From: an uncultured Erysipelotrichaceae bacterium
GTDB taxonomy: Bacteria > Bacillota_I > Bacilli_A > Erysipelotrichales > Erysipelotrichaceae
Assembly (NCBI GenBank): GCA_937893115.1
Contig: CALBGK010000007.1
Location: 1-6,779 of the forward strand
DNA: 6,779 nucleotides
Direction: 5' to 3'
The position numbers and the translations under genes are program-made. Shown here one piece after another: positions 1 to 5,870 of this stretch. The notes beneath the pieces were generated by a model, which made no database searches, was not told where the DNA came from, and saw nothing but the letters and a program-made list of their open reading frames with translations. Position 1 is the stretch's first letter. The number at the start of each line of letters is the position of its first letter.

Positions 1-1
1 G

Positions 2-466
2 GGAAATAGTGGTGGCGGATTATTTGATATCAATGGTAATCTAATTGGCATTGTCAACGCCAAATCATCTAACACTTCTTCATCAGTTTCTGTCGAAGGC
101 CTAGGTTATGCCATCCCATCTAATACTGTCATCAATATCGCTAATGATATCATTGATAATGGTTATGTCCGCAATCGTGCTACTCTAGGTGTCACTATAA
201 CAGAAATATCGCAAGATACAGCTGGTTTCCCTAAGGGTGTATACATCACTAGTATCGTTGAAGGCGGAGCTGCTGATGATGCTGGCTTACAGACCTATGA
301 TAGAATTGTTGCCCTAGATGGTAAAGAAGTTAATTCTTATAGCGAATTATCAGCTATCTTAAATTCAATGAGTATAGGTGATAATACTACTATCACTGTA
401 ATTAGAAATAACGAAGAGTTAACAATAAATATTACGCTTAAAGAAAATACCCAAAATAACCAATAA
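2..466 (+). CDS. HtrA/DegP-like trypsin-type serine protease with PDZ domain (3' part)
   Basis: The reading frame is open from the first bases of the window to a TAA, giving 154 residues of the C-terminal half. It opens exactly on the catalytic serine motif, GNSGGG (residues 1-6, Ser at residue 3), followed by the S1C pattern LFDINGNLIGIVNAK and a GLGYAIPS segment that closes the protease domain. Residues about 60-150 form a PDZ domain (YITSIVEGGAADDAGLQTYDRIVALDGK). The usual motif is GNSGGP, so the sixth residue is Gly rather than Pro. Family knowledge: HtrA proteases are envelope quality-control enzymes, usually anchored by an N-terminal membrane segment, which would lie outside this window. 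The gene converges on the EF-G-like gene and shares a terminator with it. The family is secure; the paralogue and the full length cannot be told. Confidence 0.93.
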   Translation, partial: GNSGGGLFDINGNLIGIVNAKSSNTSSSVSVEGLGYAIPSNTVINIANDIIDNGYVRNRATLGVTITEISQDTAGFPKGVYITSIVEGGAADDAGLQTYDRIVALDGKEVNSYSELSAILNSMSIGDNTTITVIRNNEELTINITLKENTQNNQ

Positions 467-497
467 TTATTAAATATTCTTCCCTTATCCCCATATA

Positions 498-535
498 AAA
501 AAGGATTATTATCAAATTTGGTAATAATCCTTTTT
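498..535. terminator. bidirectional intrinsic terminator between the protease and EF-G-like genes
   Basis: A near-perfect hairpin: AAAAAGGATTATTA (498-511) pairs with TAATAATCCTTTTT (522-535). A T.G and a C.G pair can extend it inward, leaving a 6-base AAATTT loop. The plus strand ends in a T run and the minus strand reads CCTTTTTTA, so the same hairpin can end both converging transcripts. It lies 31 bases after the protease stop and 20 bases after the EF-G-like stop. Confidence 0.9.
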
Positions 536-555
536 GTTTATGTCTTTTTCTTTAT

Positions 556-2628
556 TTATTCCTCATCATCTTCGATATGAGCATTAGCTATTACCTTTTC
601 GGCAACCGGTTGAGGAGCAGGTTCATAGCGATCAAATTCAATCACGTAATAACCTCTACCCTGCGTCATTGAGCGTAATTCCGTAGCATACTTCTGCATT
701 TCAGCCATTGGTACTTCCGCATCAATCTTCTGCTCATTATCTTCAGTCATCTCCATACCCATGATAATACCACGACGCTTATTGAAGTCACCGATTATTG
801 TACCAGTATATTCTTCTGGAACATAGACAGTAACTTTGCCGATCGGTTCTAGTAAGATAGGTTTAGCCTTTGGCATACCTGCCTTGTATGCGAGTCTAGC
901 AGCAGCCTTGAAGGCAATTTCCTTAGAATCGACATCGTGATAAGAACCATCAAACAGTGTAGCTTTAACACCTACCACCTTATAGCCGGCTAAGACACCC
1001 TTTTCCATACATTCTCTAAGTCCTTGTTCAGTAGCTGGGAAGTATTGTTTAGGTACTGCACCACCGAAGATTTCTTCTTCGAAGACCATATCTTCACTAT
1101 CACAAGGTTCAAAGCGAATCCATACGTGACCATATTGTCCAGCACCACCTGATTGTTTCTTATGTTTGCCTTCAGCTTCAACTGTTCCTCTAATCGTCTC
1201 ACGATATTGAATCTTATATGGTGCTAAATTAATTTCAACCTTATATTTATTCTTTAATTTATTACATACGACATCGAGAGCCTGATCACCCATAGCGTAT
1301 AATATCTGTTCCTTAGTCTCGGTATTTTTCTCAAGACGCAATGAACGGTCTTCTTCAAGCACTCTCTGTAAGGCGAATGACATCTTGTCTTCATCGGCCT
1401 TAGTCTTAGGGGTGATGGCCATACCTAACATTGGTTTAGGGAATTCGATATCTGGATAGTTAACTGGACAATCTCTGGTCGATAAGGTATCGTTAGTCTC
1501 TGAATATTGTAATTTTACAACAGCGCCTAAGTCACCTGTAAACAACTTTCCGACAGCGATTTGCAGTTTGCCATTGATGACATAGATTTGGTTAATCTTT
1601 TCAGTCTGGTCTTTTTTGAGATTATATACTTGTGAATCGCTAGTTAAGACACCGCTCATAACCTTCAAATAAGATATCTTACCAACGAATGGATCGACGA
1701 TAGTCTTATAGATTTGAGCTGTGAATTTTTCTGTCTCATTAGTTTCTAAGATGACATCTTCACCCTTGGCATCATGAGCTACTATCGTACCCTTTTCTGC
1801 ATAATTAGGGAAGTATTCAGTAATTAGGTCCAATAGTCTTTCAATACCGATGACGCTAGTAGCACTACCGCAATATACTGGTCTGATATCTCCACTTCTA
1901 ACACCGATTCTAAGTCCCTTAGCTAGTTCATTTTCATCGAAGTGTTCACCTGAGAAGAATTTCTCCATCAAGGCATCATCAGTCATCGCAATAGCTTCAG
2001 CTATCTCATTATAGTAATTTTCAACTACATCTTTATAATCATCAGGCACTTCCTTAGGCGTTGATAAATCAGCATAGTACCAAGCCTTATTACGCAAGAT
2101 ATTAATTGAACCAATAACTTTACCATTTTCTACGATAGGTACTTCAAATGGGATGATTGATTTACCAAATTTTTCTCTTAAAGCTAAATAAGTATTTTCA
2201 AATGAGGCATGTTCCTCATCGATCTTGTTGATGAAGAAAATAGTAGGAAGTTTTCTCTTCGATACTAATTTAACTGCCCTTTCTGTTCCTGATTCAATAC
2301 CATCTTTAGCACTTACGACGATAAGAGCATTATCACCAACTGCTAGACCTGCGCGCATCTCACCTTCATAGTCTAGATAACCTGGAGTATCGATGAAATT
2401 AATCTTACAATTCTTCCATTCACAAGGTGCGATAGCTGTATAGATAGATAAACCACGTTTAATCTCTTCGGCATCATAGTCGACAGTTGAATTGCCATCG
2501 CTAGCTTTACCCATTCTATCGATAGCTTTTGTGAAATATAAAGCCGCTTCAATCAGTGATGATTTACCAGCTCCAGAATGTCCGAGCAATACTATATTAC
2601 GAATATCATTAGCTAAATAGTCTTTCAT
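556..2628 (-). CDS. elongation factor G-like translational GTPase
   Basis: A full-length EF-G family protein (690 residues from this start). The G domain has the P-loop GHSGAGKS (about 16-23), switch I RGLSI (58-62), DTPGY (80-84), NKID (134-137) and GSA (254-256). Domain II follows at about 300-390. Domain III/IV carries QSGGAGQYGHV (about 492-502) and the DGSYHDVDS tip segment (about 560-568). Domain V contains LLEPIGKVTVYVPEEYTGTIIGDFNKRRG (about 592-620), and the tail is acidic. Canonical EF-G moves tRNA and mRNA through the ribosome. The GHSGAGKSSL start and RGLSI switch fit the EF-G-like paralogue class better than the fusA of the str operon, and no rpsL, rpsG or tuf is adjacent. I chose the ATG at 2628 over an upstream in-frame GTG at 2637: AGGTGA sits 5 bases before the ATG, and the GTG lies inside that site. 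The gene follows the ankyrin gene directly and ends in TAA. The exact function (translocation, rescue or ribosome protection) is not known. Confidence 0.95.
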   Translation of the reverse strand: MKDYLANDIRNIVLLGHSGAGKSSLIEAALYFTKAIDRMGKASDGNSTVDYDAEEIKRGLSIYTAIAPCEWKNCKINFIDTPGYLDYEGEMRAGLAVGDNALIVVSAKDGIESGTERAVKLVSKRKLPTIFFINKIDEEHASFENTYLALREKFGKSIIPFEVPIVENGKVIGSINILRNKAWYYADLSTPKEVPDDYKDVVENYYNEIAEAIAMTDDALMEKFFSGEHFDENELAKGLRIGVRSGDIRPVYCGSATSVIGIERLLDLITEYFPNYAEKGTIVAHDAKGEDVILETNETEKFTAQIYKTIVDPFVGKISYLKVMSGVLTSDSQVYNLKKDQTEKINQIYVINGKLQIAVGKLFTGDLGAVVKLQYSETNDTLSTRDCPVNYPDIEFPKPMLGMAITPKTKADEDKMSFALQRVLEEDRSLRLEKNTETKEQILYAMGDQALDVVCNKLKNKYKVEINLAPYKIQYRETIRGTVEAEGKHKKQSGGAGQYGHVWIRFEPCDSEDMVFEEEIFGGAVPKQYFPATEQGLRECMEKGVLAGYKVVGVKATLFDGSYHDVDSKEIAFKAAARLAYKAGMPKAKPILLEPIGKVTVYVPEEYTGTIIGDFNKRRGIIMGMEMTEDNEQKIDAEVPMAEMQKYATELRSMTQGRGYYVIEFDRYEPAPQPVAEKVIANAHIEDDEE

Positions 2629-2633
2629 CTGCG

Positions 2634-2639
2634 TCACCT
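2634..2639 (-). promoter_or_regulatory. Shine-Dalgarno site of the EF-G-like gene, overlapping the ankyrin stop codon
   Basis: AGGTGA is complementary to the 16S rRNA 3' end and lies 5 bases before ATG 2628. It includes the last two bases of the ankyrin TAG stop and covers the alternative GTG start, so it decides the start at 2628. A ribosome ending ankyrin translation would stand on this site, which suggests translational coupling. Confidence 0.8.
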
Positions 2640-3309
2640 ATTTTAGATATCCCTTCAATTCTTCAAAACACTCTGTTCTAAGATAGTGAATAGCCTTATT
2701 ACCTTCATTATCTAAAACTTCTTTATCAGCACCATGGTCTAATAAGTAGACGATTAAATCTTTATATCCACCATAGCTAGCACGCATTAGGCATGTGCAA
2801 CCATTATTATCTTTGGTATTGATATTAGCACCATGTTCAACTAGATATTGAACTACATCAACCTTAAAAGCTAATACTGCTTCCATTAATGCTGTTCTAC
2901 CACGGCTATCTTGAGCATCGATGTTAGCGCCATGTTCAACTAGATATTCAACAACGCTAAGTTCACCCATAAATGCCGCTCTCATCAAAGAAGTACGGCC
3001 ATTATTATCATGAGAATTTACATCTGAGCCAGCTTCAACTAATAATTTACAAATACTCAAGTAACCCTTCTTACTAGCGCCCATCAGAGCGGTCTTATTA
3101 TTTTTATCGCGAGAACGTACATTGGCACCATTATCGAGTAAAGTCTGCACTATCTCGGTATATCCCCTTTTTGCAGAACGCATCAAAGCAGTTCGGCCAT
3201 CGCCATTAGTCATATTAACATCGGCACCCTTAGCGATACATGCACAGACCTTAGCATAGTCACCACTAGCACATGCATCAAAGAATTCTTTGTTGACTGT
3301 TTGATTCAT
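2638..3309 (-). CDS. ankyrin-repeat protein
   Basis: 223 residues built almost wholly of 33-residue ankyrin repeats: a degenerate first repeat at about 5-35, five clear repeats at about 36-68, 69-101, 102-134, 135-167 and 168-200, and a partial cap to the end. Typical repeat signatures are GRTALMRSAKRGYTEIVQTLLDNGA and GANIDAQD. No signal peptide, membrane segment or enzymatic domain is visible, so it is probably a cytosolic protein-binding scaffold; its partner cannot be read from the sequence. The start is supported by AAGGAGG (3319-3325) 9 bases before ATG 3309. It is the first large gene after a promoter, leader and hairpin (3338-3482) and is followed at once by the EF-G-like gene in the same frame with only a TAG between them. 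Tight pairing suggests the two products work on the same thing, but that is inference. Confidence 0.93.
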   Translation of the reverse strand: MNQTVNKEFFDACASGDYAKVCACIAKGADVNMTNGDGRTALMRSAKRGYTEIVQTLLDNGANVRSRDKNNKTALMGASKKGYLSICKLLVEAGSDVNSHDNNGRTSLMRAAFMGELSVVEYLVEHGANIDAQDSRGRTALMEAVLAFKVDVVQYLVEHGANINTKDNNGCTCLMRASYGGYKDLIVYLLDHGADKEVLDNEGNKAIHYLRTECFEELKGYLK

Positions 3310-3337
3310 AAATAATATCCTCCTTTATCAAACATAT

Positions 3338-3362
3338 AAAAAATGAACACAGTCGTGTTCAT
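3338..3362 (-). terminator. terminator-like hairpin in the leader of the ankyrin/EF-G unit (possible attenuator)
   Basis: On the minus strand ATGAACAC (3362-3355) pairs perfectly with GTGTTCAT (3350-3343) around a GACT loop, followed by five T (3342-3338), six counting the last stem base. This is the form of an intrinsic terminator, though the 8-bp stem with three G.C pairs is modest. It lies between the promoter (3454-3482) and ATG 3309, so it could stop transcripts before the ankyrin gene. The leader ORF stop TGA (3361-3359) is inside its first arm, so a ribosome there would block folding. As double-stranded DNA it is also a palindrome that a repressor could bind. Confidence 0.6.
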
Positions 3363-3427
3363 ATTAAAACATATTCATAAGCAAAAAAATTGTTTTGATC
3401 TAACTGGCCTAAAACTAATTTCCTCAT
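3359..3427 (-). CDS. putative 22-residue leader peptide
   Basis: A short ORF from ATG 3427 to TGA 3359, beginning MRKLVLGQ and ending YEYVLI. It has a good Shine-Dalgarno site, AGAAGGA at about 3434-3440, 7 bases before the ATG. It starts about 20 bases after the predicted transcription start and ends inside the terminator-like hairpin. I recognise no similarity to a known leader peptide. Promoter, small ORF, hairpin with T run and then structural genes is the classical layout of ribosome-mediated attenuation; tet(M), another EF-G-related gene, is controlled this way. The ORF is short enough to arise by chance, so the case rests on the layout and the ribosome binding site rather than on conservation. 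Confidence 0.5.
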   Translation of the reverse strand: MRKLVLGQLDQNNFFAYEYVLI

Positions 3428-3453
3428 GATTATGTCCTTCTTTCCTTAATTAA

Positions 3454-3482
3454 ATTGTAAACGCTCACAGATATTCTTTCAA
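3454..3482 (-). promoter_or_regulatory. sigma-A-like promoter for leader peptide, ankyrin and EF-G-like genes
   Basis: TTGAAA (3482-3477, five of six matches to TTGACA), a 17-base spacer, and TACAAT (3459-3454, five of six matches to TATAAT). The predicted transcription start is near 3447. It lies downstream of the metallopeptidase gene, so the ankyrin/EF-G pair is probably a separate transcription unit. Confidence 0.75.
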
Positions 3483-3518
3483 GTCTAAAACGCATTATTA
3501 GTTAAAACTACGTTAAAT

Positions 3519-4175
3519 CTAACTTTTTAATAAGTCAATTATCTTTTTATATTCGGGCATATGATAACTCAATAAATTATGAAATCGTTTGGAATGATTA
3601 GGCAAGATAAAATGTAGACATTCGTGCAACAGGACAGCTTTAAGACATTCAACGGGATAATGAATGAGCTTATAATTTAAGACTATCTTATTCTTGCTAG
3701 GATAACAGACTCCCCAAGCTCTTTTTAAATGGCAAAAACTGATCTCAGGAGTTTTAGTATAATGATAGTCATTAAGAATTTTAAAGTAGTCATCCTTAAA
3801 TTCACCTAGATAGCGCATTAAGACATGTTCGCCATAAATATAAAAATAATTGATAGCACTAGCTATATCTTTAGCGTATAAATATAATTTATCATCCTTA
3901 AATTGTATCCTATTACTTCCTTGATTAAAGATTAGATCATAACTTTTACCTAGATAATAGATATGCTCATCGATATTGACCATTCGATTTAAACTTTGTT
4001 TATACTTACTTATTATCCAAGATCTTTTATCAATGATAAAAGCCCTTATCAGCTTTTCATCGACATGATAAGGGCATGTGATCTTAAGAATATTACCACT
4101 AAGTGATAAATATATATTTTTAATATTCTTACGCTTAATATCTAATTTAAAATATTGACCTTCAATCTCTATCAT
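3519..4175 (-). CDS. YgjP-like (DUF45/M48-type) zinc metallopeptidase
   Basis: 218 residues matching the YgjP-like metallopeptidase domain family (COG1451). The C-terminal part carries HECLH (184-188; zinc-ligand histidines H184 and H188, catalytic E185) followed by PNHSKRFH (192-199), with H194 the likely third ligand. Upstream, FCHLKRAWGVCYPSKNKIVLNYKLIHYP (about 147-174) is the conserved strand region before the active site. The N-terminal half is the usual less conserved beta-rich part. Family members are presumed proteases, but physiological substrates are not well established. No signal peptide is seen, so it is cytosolic. The ATG overlaps the DegV gene stop as ATGA (4175-4172) with only a weak GAAG upstream, so translation is probably coupled to DegV. 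It ends in TAG, followed two codons later by an in-frame TAA (3515-3513). Confidence 0.9.
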   Translation of the reverse strand: MIEIEGQYFKLDIKRKNIKNIYLSLSGNILKITCPYHVDEKLIRAFIIDKRSWIISKYKQSLNRMVNIDEHIYYLGKSYDLIFNQGSNRIQFKDDKLYLYAKDIASAINYFYIYGEHVLMRYLGEFKDDYFKILNDYHYTKTPEISFCHLKRAWGVCYPSKNKIVLNYKLIHYPVECLKAVLLHECLHFILPNHSKRFHNLLSYHMPEYKKIIDLLKS

Positions 4176-5011
4176 ACTAATTTCTTCAAGCGACCAAAAG
4201 CTATGGTACCTGGGCCAGTATGTGATATGATAACTGGACCAAATTCATGGAAAGACACTTCTTCACCAGTCACTTCATGGAGATGGTCCATAATCTCCTT
4301 GGCTAATTCATCATTTTCATCAGTGATGACCATCCAATAATACTTACTGTAATCATCAACATCTAAAATTGGCACATAGCCCTTAGAGATAGCTTTTTTA
4401 ACCGTGTGCGTCTTATCAAAGACATCTATCATACCTTTTTTAAGATATAGAACTGGTGTAATTCTTAACAGGTTGGCTAAGGCAGCAGCAGCTGGTGAAA
4501 TACGCCCACCCATCTTTAAATATTTAATATCATCAGGAATGATGACGGCTTCCATCATCGACTCTTCACTTTCTATCATCTCTTTGATAGTTTCTAGTGA
4601 ATATCCCTTTTCAATTAATTTTCTACAGTCAAGACATAGTTGGGTCACCGGATAACAAGCACACTTGGCATCCACCACCACGATACGTCCATCGTATAAT
4701 TTAGATTGTACAAGCGATGTATCATACATACCGCTCAAACCACTAGATAGAGGAATATGCAATATTCTGTCATATTTATCTAACAGTGTCTCATAAATAC
4801 GCATTAAACTACCAAGGGTAGCTTGCGCTGTCTTTACTGGCACCCCATTTCTTAAATAATTCTTAATTCCATTTACATCGATGTCTTTGCCGTCCATATA
4901 TTCCTTGCCATCAATCATCATCGGCATCCTCAAGACATGGATGTCTAAACTTTCAGCAGTTGTGTCATCTATATCACAAGATGAGTCAGTTAATATGCAA
5001 ATTCGATCCAT
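4172..5011 (-). CDS. DegV family (FakB-like) fatty-acid-binding protein
   Basis: 279 residues, the normal DegV length. Visible family motifs are TDSSCDI (8-14), KTAQ (60-63), HIPLSSGLSGMYDTS (85-99), YLKMGGRIS (164-172) and HTGPGTIA (264-271). T61, S93, R170 and H264 fall in the conserved motifs that surround the bound acyl carboxylate in this family. FakB proteins hand exogenous fatty acids to the kinase FakA for phosphorylation and use in phospholipid synthesis; no fakA is in this window, and genomes often hold several DegV paralogues. It acts in the cytosol. The gene lies 18 bases after the deaminase stop and overlaps the metallopeptidase start by 4 bases. There is no Shine-Dalgarno site before ATG 5011; instead a perfect extended -10 ends 6 bases upstream. 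It ends in TGA followed directly by TAG. Confidence 0.95.
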   Translation of the reverse strand: MDRICILTDSSCDIDDTTAESLDIHVLRMPMMIDGKEYMDGKDIDVNGIKNYLRNGVPVKTAQATLGSLMRIYETLLDKYDRILHIPLSSGLSGMYDTSLVQSKLYDGRIVVVDAKCACYPVTQLCLDCRKLIEKGYSLETIKEMIESEESMMEAVIIPDDIKYLKMGGRISPAAAALANLLRITPVLYLKKGMIDVFDKTHTVKKAISKGYVPILDVDDYSKYYWMVITDENDELAKEIMDHLHEVTGEEVSFHEFGPVIISHTGPGTIAFGRLKKLV

Positions 5012-5017
5012 AGGCTC

Positions 5018-5026
5018 ATTATATCA
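5018..5026 (-). promoter_or_regulatory. extended -10 promoter placed for a leaderless DegV mRNA
   Basis: TGATATAAT (5026-5018) is a perfect TGnTATAAT extended -10. With the last T at -7, the transcription start falls on the A of ATG 5011. No convincing -35 is seen, which extended -10 promoters can do without. The absence of a Shine-Dalgarno site before ATG 5011 agrees with leaderless translation. Confidence 0.6.
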
Positions 5027-5029
5027 TAT

Positions 5030-5518
5030 CTAATAGCCAAGAGAAGCCCTTAAAGATTCATCATCTTTAATCCAATCTTCCACTTGAATAATGCGGTATT
5101 CATCATCACCATCACGTATGACAACTTCCTTGATTCCGGCATTGATGATCATCCTTTTGCACATTGAGCAACTATTGGAATTCTTAATGTATTTACCTGT
5201 ATCTACTTCTCTGCCTGAAAGGTATAAAGTAGCTCCTAACATCTTATCGCGACTGGCACTGATGATGGCATTTGCCTCTGCGTGGACACTGCGGCATAAT
5301 TCATATCTTTCACCTCTTGGTATGTTCATCTTTTGGCGGATGCAATAGCCCAGGTCTGAACAATTCTGCCTGCCGCGAGGAGCACCTACATAGCCAGTTG
5401 AAATAACTTCGTCATTATTGACGATGACAGCCCCATAATTTCTTCTGAGACATGTTCCTCTTTTGGAAACTACATCGGCTAAGTCTAGATAGTAATTAAC
5501 TTTATCTCTTCTCTTCAT
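5030..5518 (-). CDS. dCMP deaminase (cytidine/deoxycytidylate deaminase family)
   Basis: 162 residues from ATG 5518. The zinc site is HAEANAI (H79, proton-shuttling E81) with C117 and C120 of SCSMCKRMIINAGI. The sequence PRGERYELCRSVHAEA just before it is typical of dCMP deaminases in Bacillota (ComEB-like). The reaction is dCMP to dUMP, feeding thymidylate synthesis in the cytosol. The family normally has Pro before the first cysteine of the CxxC pair; here it is Ser116. Extra cysteines (C53, C59, C75) could form a second metal or structural site as in phage-type enzymes, which is inference. I prefer ATG 5518 to the in-frame GTG 5527 because AAGGTGA lies 5 bases before it and covers the GTG. 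It ends in TAG, with a second in-frame stop, TGA, two codons later (5026-5024). Confidence 0.93.
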   Translation of the reverse strand: MKRRDKVNYYLDLADVVSKRGTCLRRNYGAVIVNNDEVISTGYVGAPRGRQNCSDLGYCIRQKMNIPRGERYELCRSVHAEANAIISASRDKMLGATLYLSGREVDTGKYIKNSNSCSMCKRMIINAGIKEVVIRDGDDEYRIIQVEDWIKDDESLRASLGY

Positions 5519-5523
5519 CTTTT

Positions 5524-5530
5524 TCACCTT
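5524..5530 (-). promoter_or_regulatory. Shine-Dalgarno site deciding the dCMP deaminase start
   Basis: AAGGTGA lies 5 bases before ATG 5518 and contains the alternative GTG start (5527-5525). The predicted transcription start near 5531 would leave GTG 5527 almost without a leader, which again favours the ATG. Confidence 0.75.
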
Positions 5531-5537
5531 TTAAAAA

Positions 5538-5546
5538 ATTATATCA
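5538..5546 (-). promoter_or_regulatory. extended -10 promoter of the dCMP deaminase gene
   Basis: TGATATAAT (5546-5538), a perfect extended -10, within the same 12-mer ATATGATATAAT that precedes the DegV gene. The transcription start should be near 5531, giving a leader of about 13 bases with the Shine-Dalgarno site in it. The -35 region is weak (GCGATA at 17 bases) and overlaps the tRNA promoter. Confidence 0.65.
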
Positions 5547-5553
5547 TATGCCC

Positions 5554-5582
5554 TTTACTTTATCGCTTTTATTTAGTAAAAT
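5554..5582 (+). promoter_or_regulatory. promoter of tRNA-His
   Basis: TTTACT (5554-5559), a 17-base spacer and TAAAAT (5577-5582) place a transcription start near 5589, about 5 bases before the tRNA. The -35 lies only 8 bases beyond the deaminase -10 on the other strand, so the two divergent promoters interleave. Confidence 0.65.
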
Positions 5583-5593
5583 GTTAAAGCGAT

Positions 5594-5671
5594 GGCGGTT
5601 GTGGTGAAGTTGGTTAACACACCAGATTGTGGCTCTGGCATTCGCGAGTTCGAGTCTCGTCAATCGCCCCA
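5594..5671 (+). tRNA. tRNA-His (anticodon GTG), CCA encoded
   Basis: A complete cloverleaf. The acceptor stem has 8 pairs, including the G-1 (5594) to C73 (5668) pair that marks histidine tRNAs: GGCGGTTG pairs with CAATCGCC (one G.T). The anticodon stem CCAGA/TCTGG (5622-5626, 5634-5638) frames the loop TTGTGGC with anticodon GTG at 5629-5631. The T arm is GCGAG-TTCGAGT-CTCGT. CCA is encoded at 5669-5671. It decodes CAC and CAT. It stands alone, with its own promoter upstream and a terminator at 5708-5728. Confidence 0.97.
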
Positions 5672-5674
5672 TTT

Positions 5675-5699
5675 AAAAATAAATCTATTGTAAATAGAT
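5675..5699 (-). terminator. possible weak minus-strand terminator after the aldo/keto reductase
   Basis: On the minus strand ATCTATT (5699-5693) pairs with AATAGAT (5689-5683) around TAC, followed by TTATTTTT (5682-5675). The stem has only two G.C pairs, so it would be weak. It would stop reductase transcripts before they run antisense through the tRNA. Confidence 0.4.
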
Positions 5700-5707
5700 G
5701 TATATAT

Positions 5708-5728
5708 GCCCTATTATAGGGCTTTTTT
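5708..5728 (+). terminator. intrinsic terminator of tRNA-His
   Basis: GCCCTA (5708-5713) pairs with TAGGGC (5717-5722) around TTA, followed by TTTTTT (5723-5728), on the tRNA strand and 36 bases after its CCA. Confidence 0.85.
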
Positions 5729-5870
5729 GATATTTGAATTTCATTTCTAGAGCATAAAACATTTAATTGTGACGATTTTGGTGGTAAAAAAATGGAGGCA
5801 TTGCGAAGCGAACTTCCTTGTTTAGTTGTCCAAACTTTAGGGTTCATTTCATTCTGCTCCTTTACTTTTT

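Noticed and set aside
990..1202. Minus-strand ORF of 70 codons inside the EF-G-like gene
   Set aside because: Out of frame with a clear GTPase coding sequence, no ribosome site, composition of a shadow frame.
556..2628. Tetracycline-resistance ribosome-protection protein of the Tet(M) type
   Set aside because: The leader arrangement invites the idea, but the P-loop region GHSGAGKSSL and the acidic C-terminus fit EF-G-like paralogues rather than the Tet(M) group. Resistance cannot be claimed from this sequence.
3483..3540. TTGACT at about 3538-3533 as the -35 of the ankyrin promoter
   Set aside because: No good -10 lies 16-18 bases downstream, whereas TTGAAA-17-TACAAT at 3482-3454 fits well.
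4155..4655. Two plus-strand ORFs (4155-4340 and 4404-4655) antisense to DegV
   Set aside because: They mirror a well-conserved gene on the other strand and have no family features.
5091..5348. Plus-strand ORF antisense to the dCMP deaminase
   Set aside because: Shadow of a clear gene; no ribosome site or recognisable domain.
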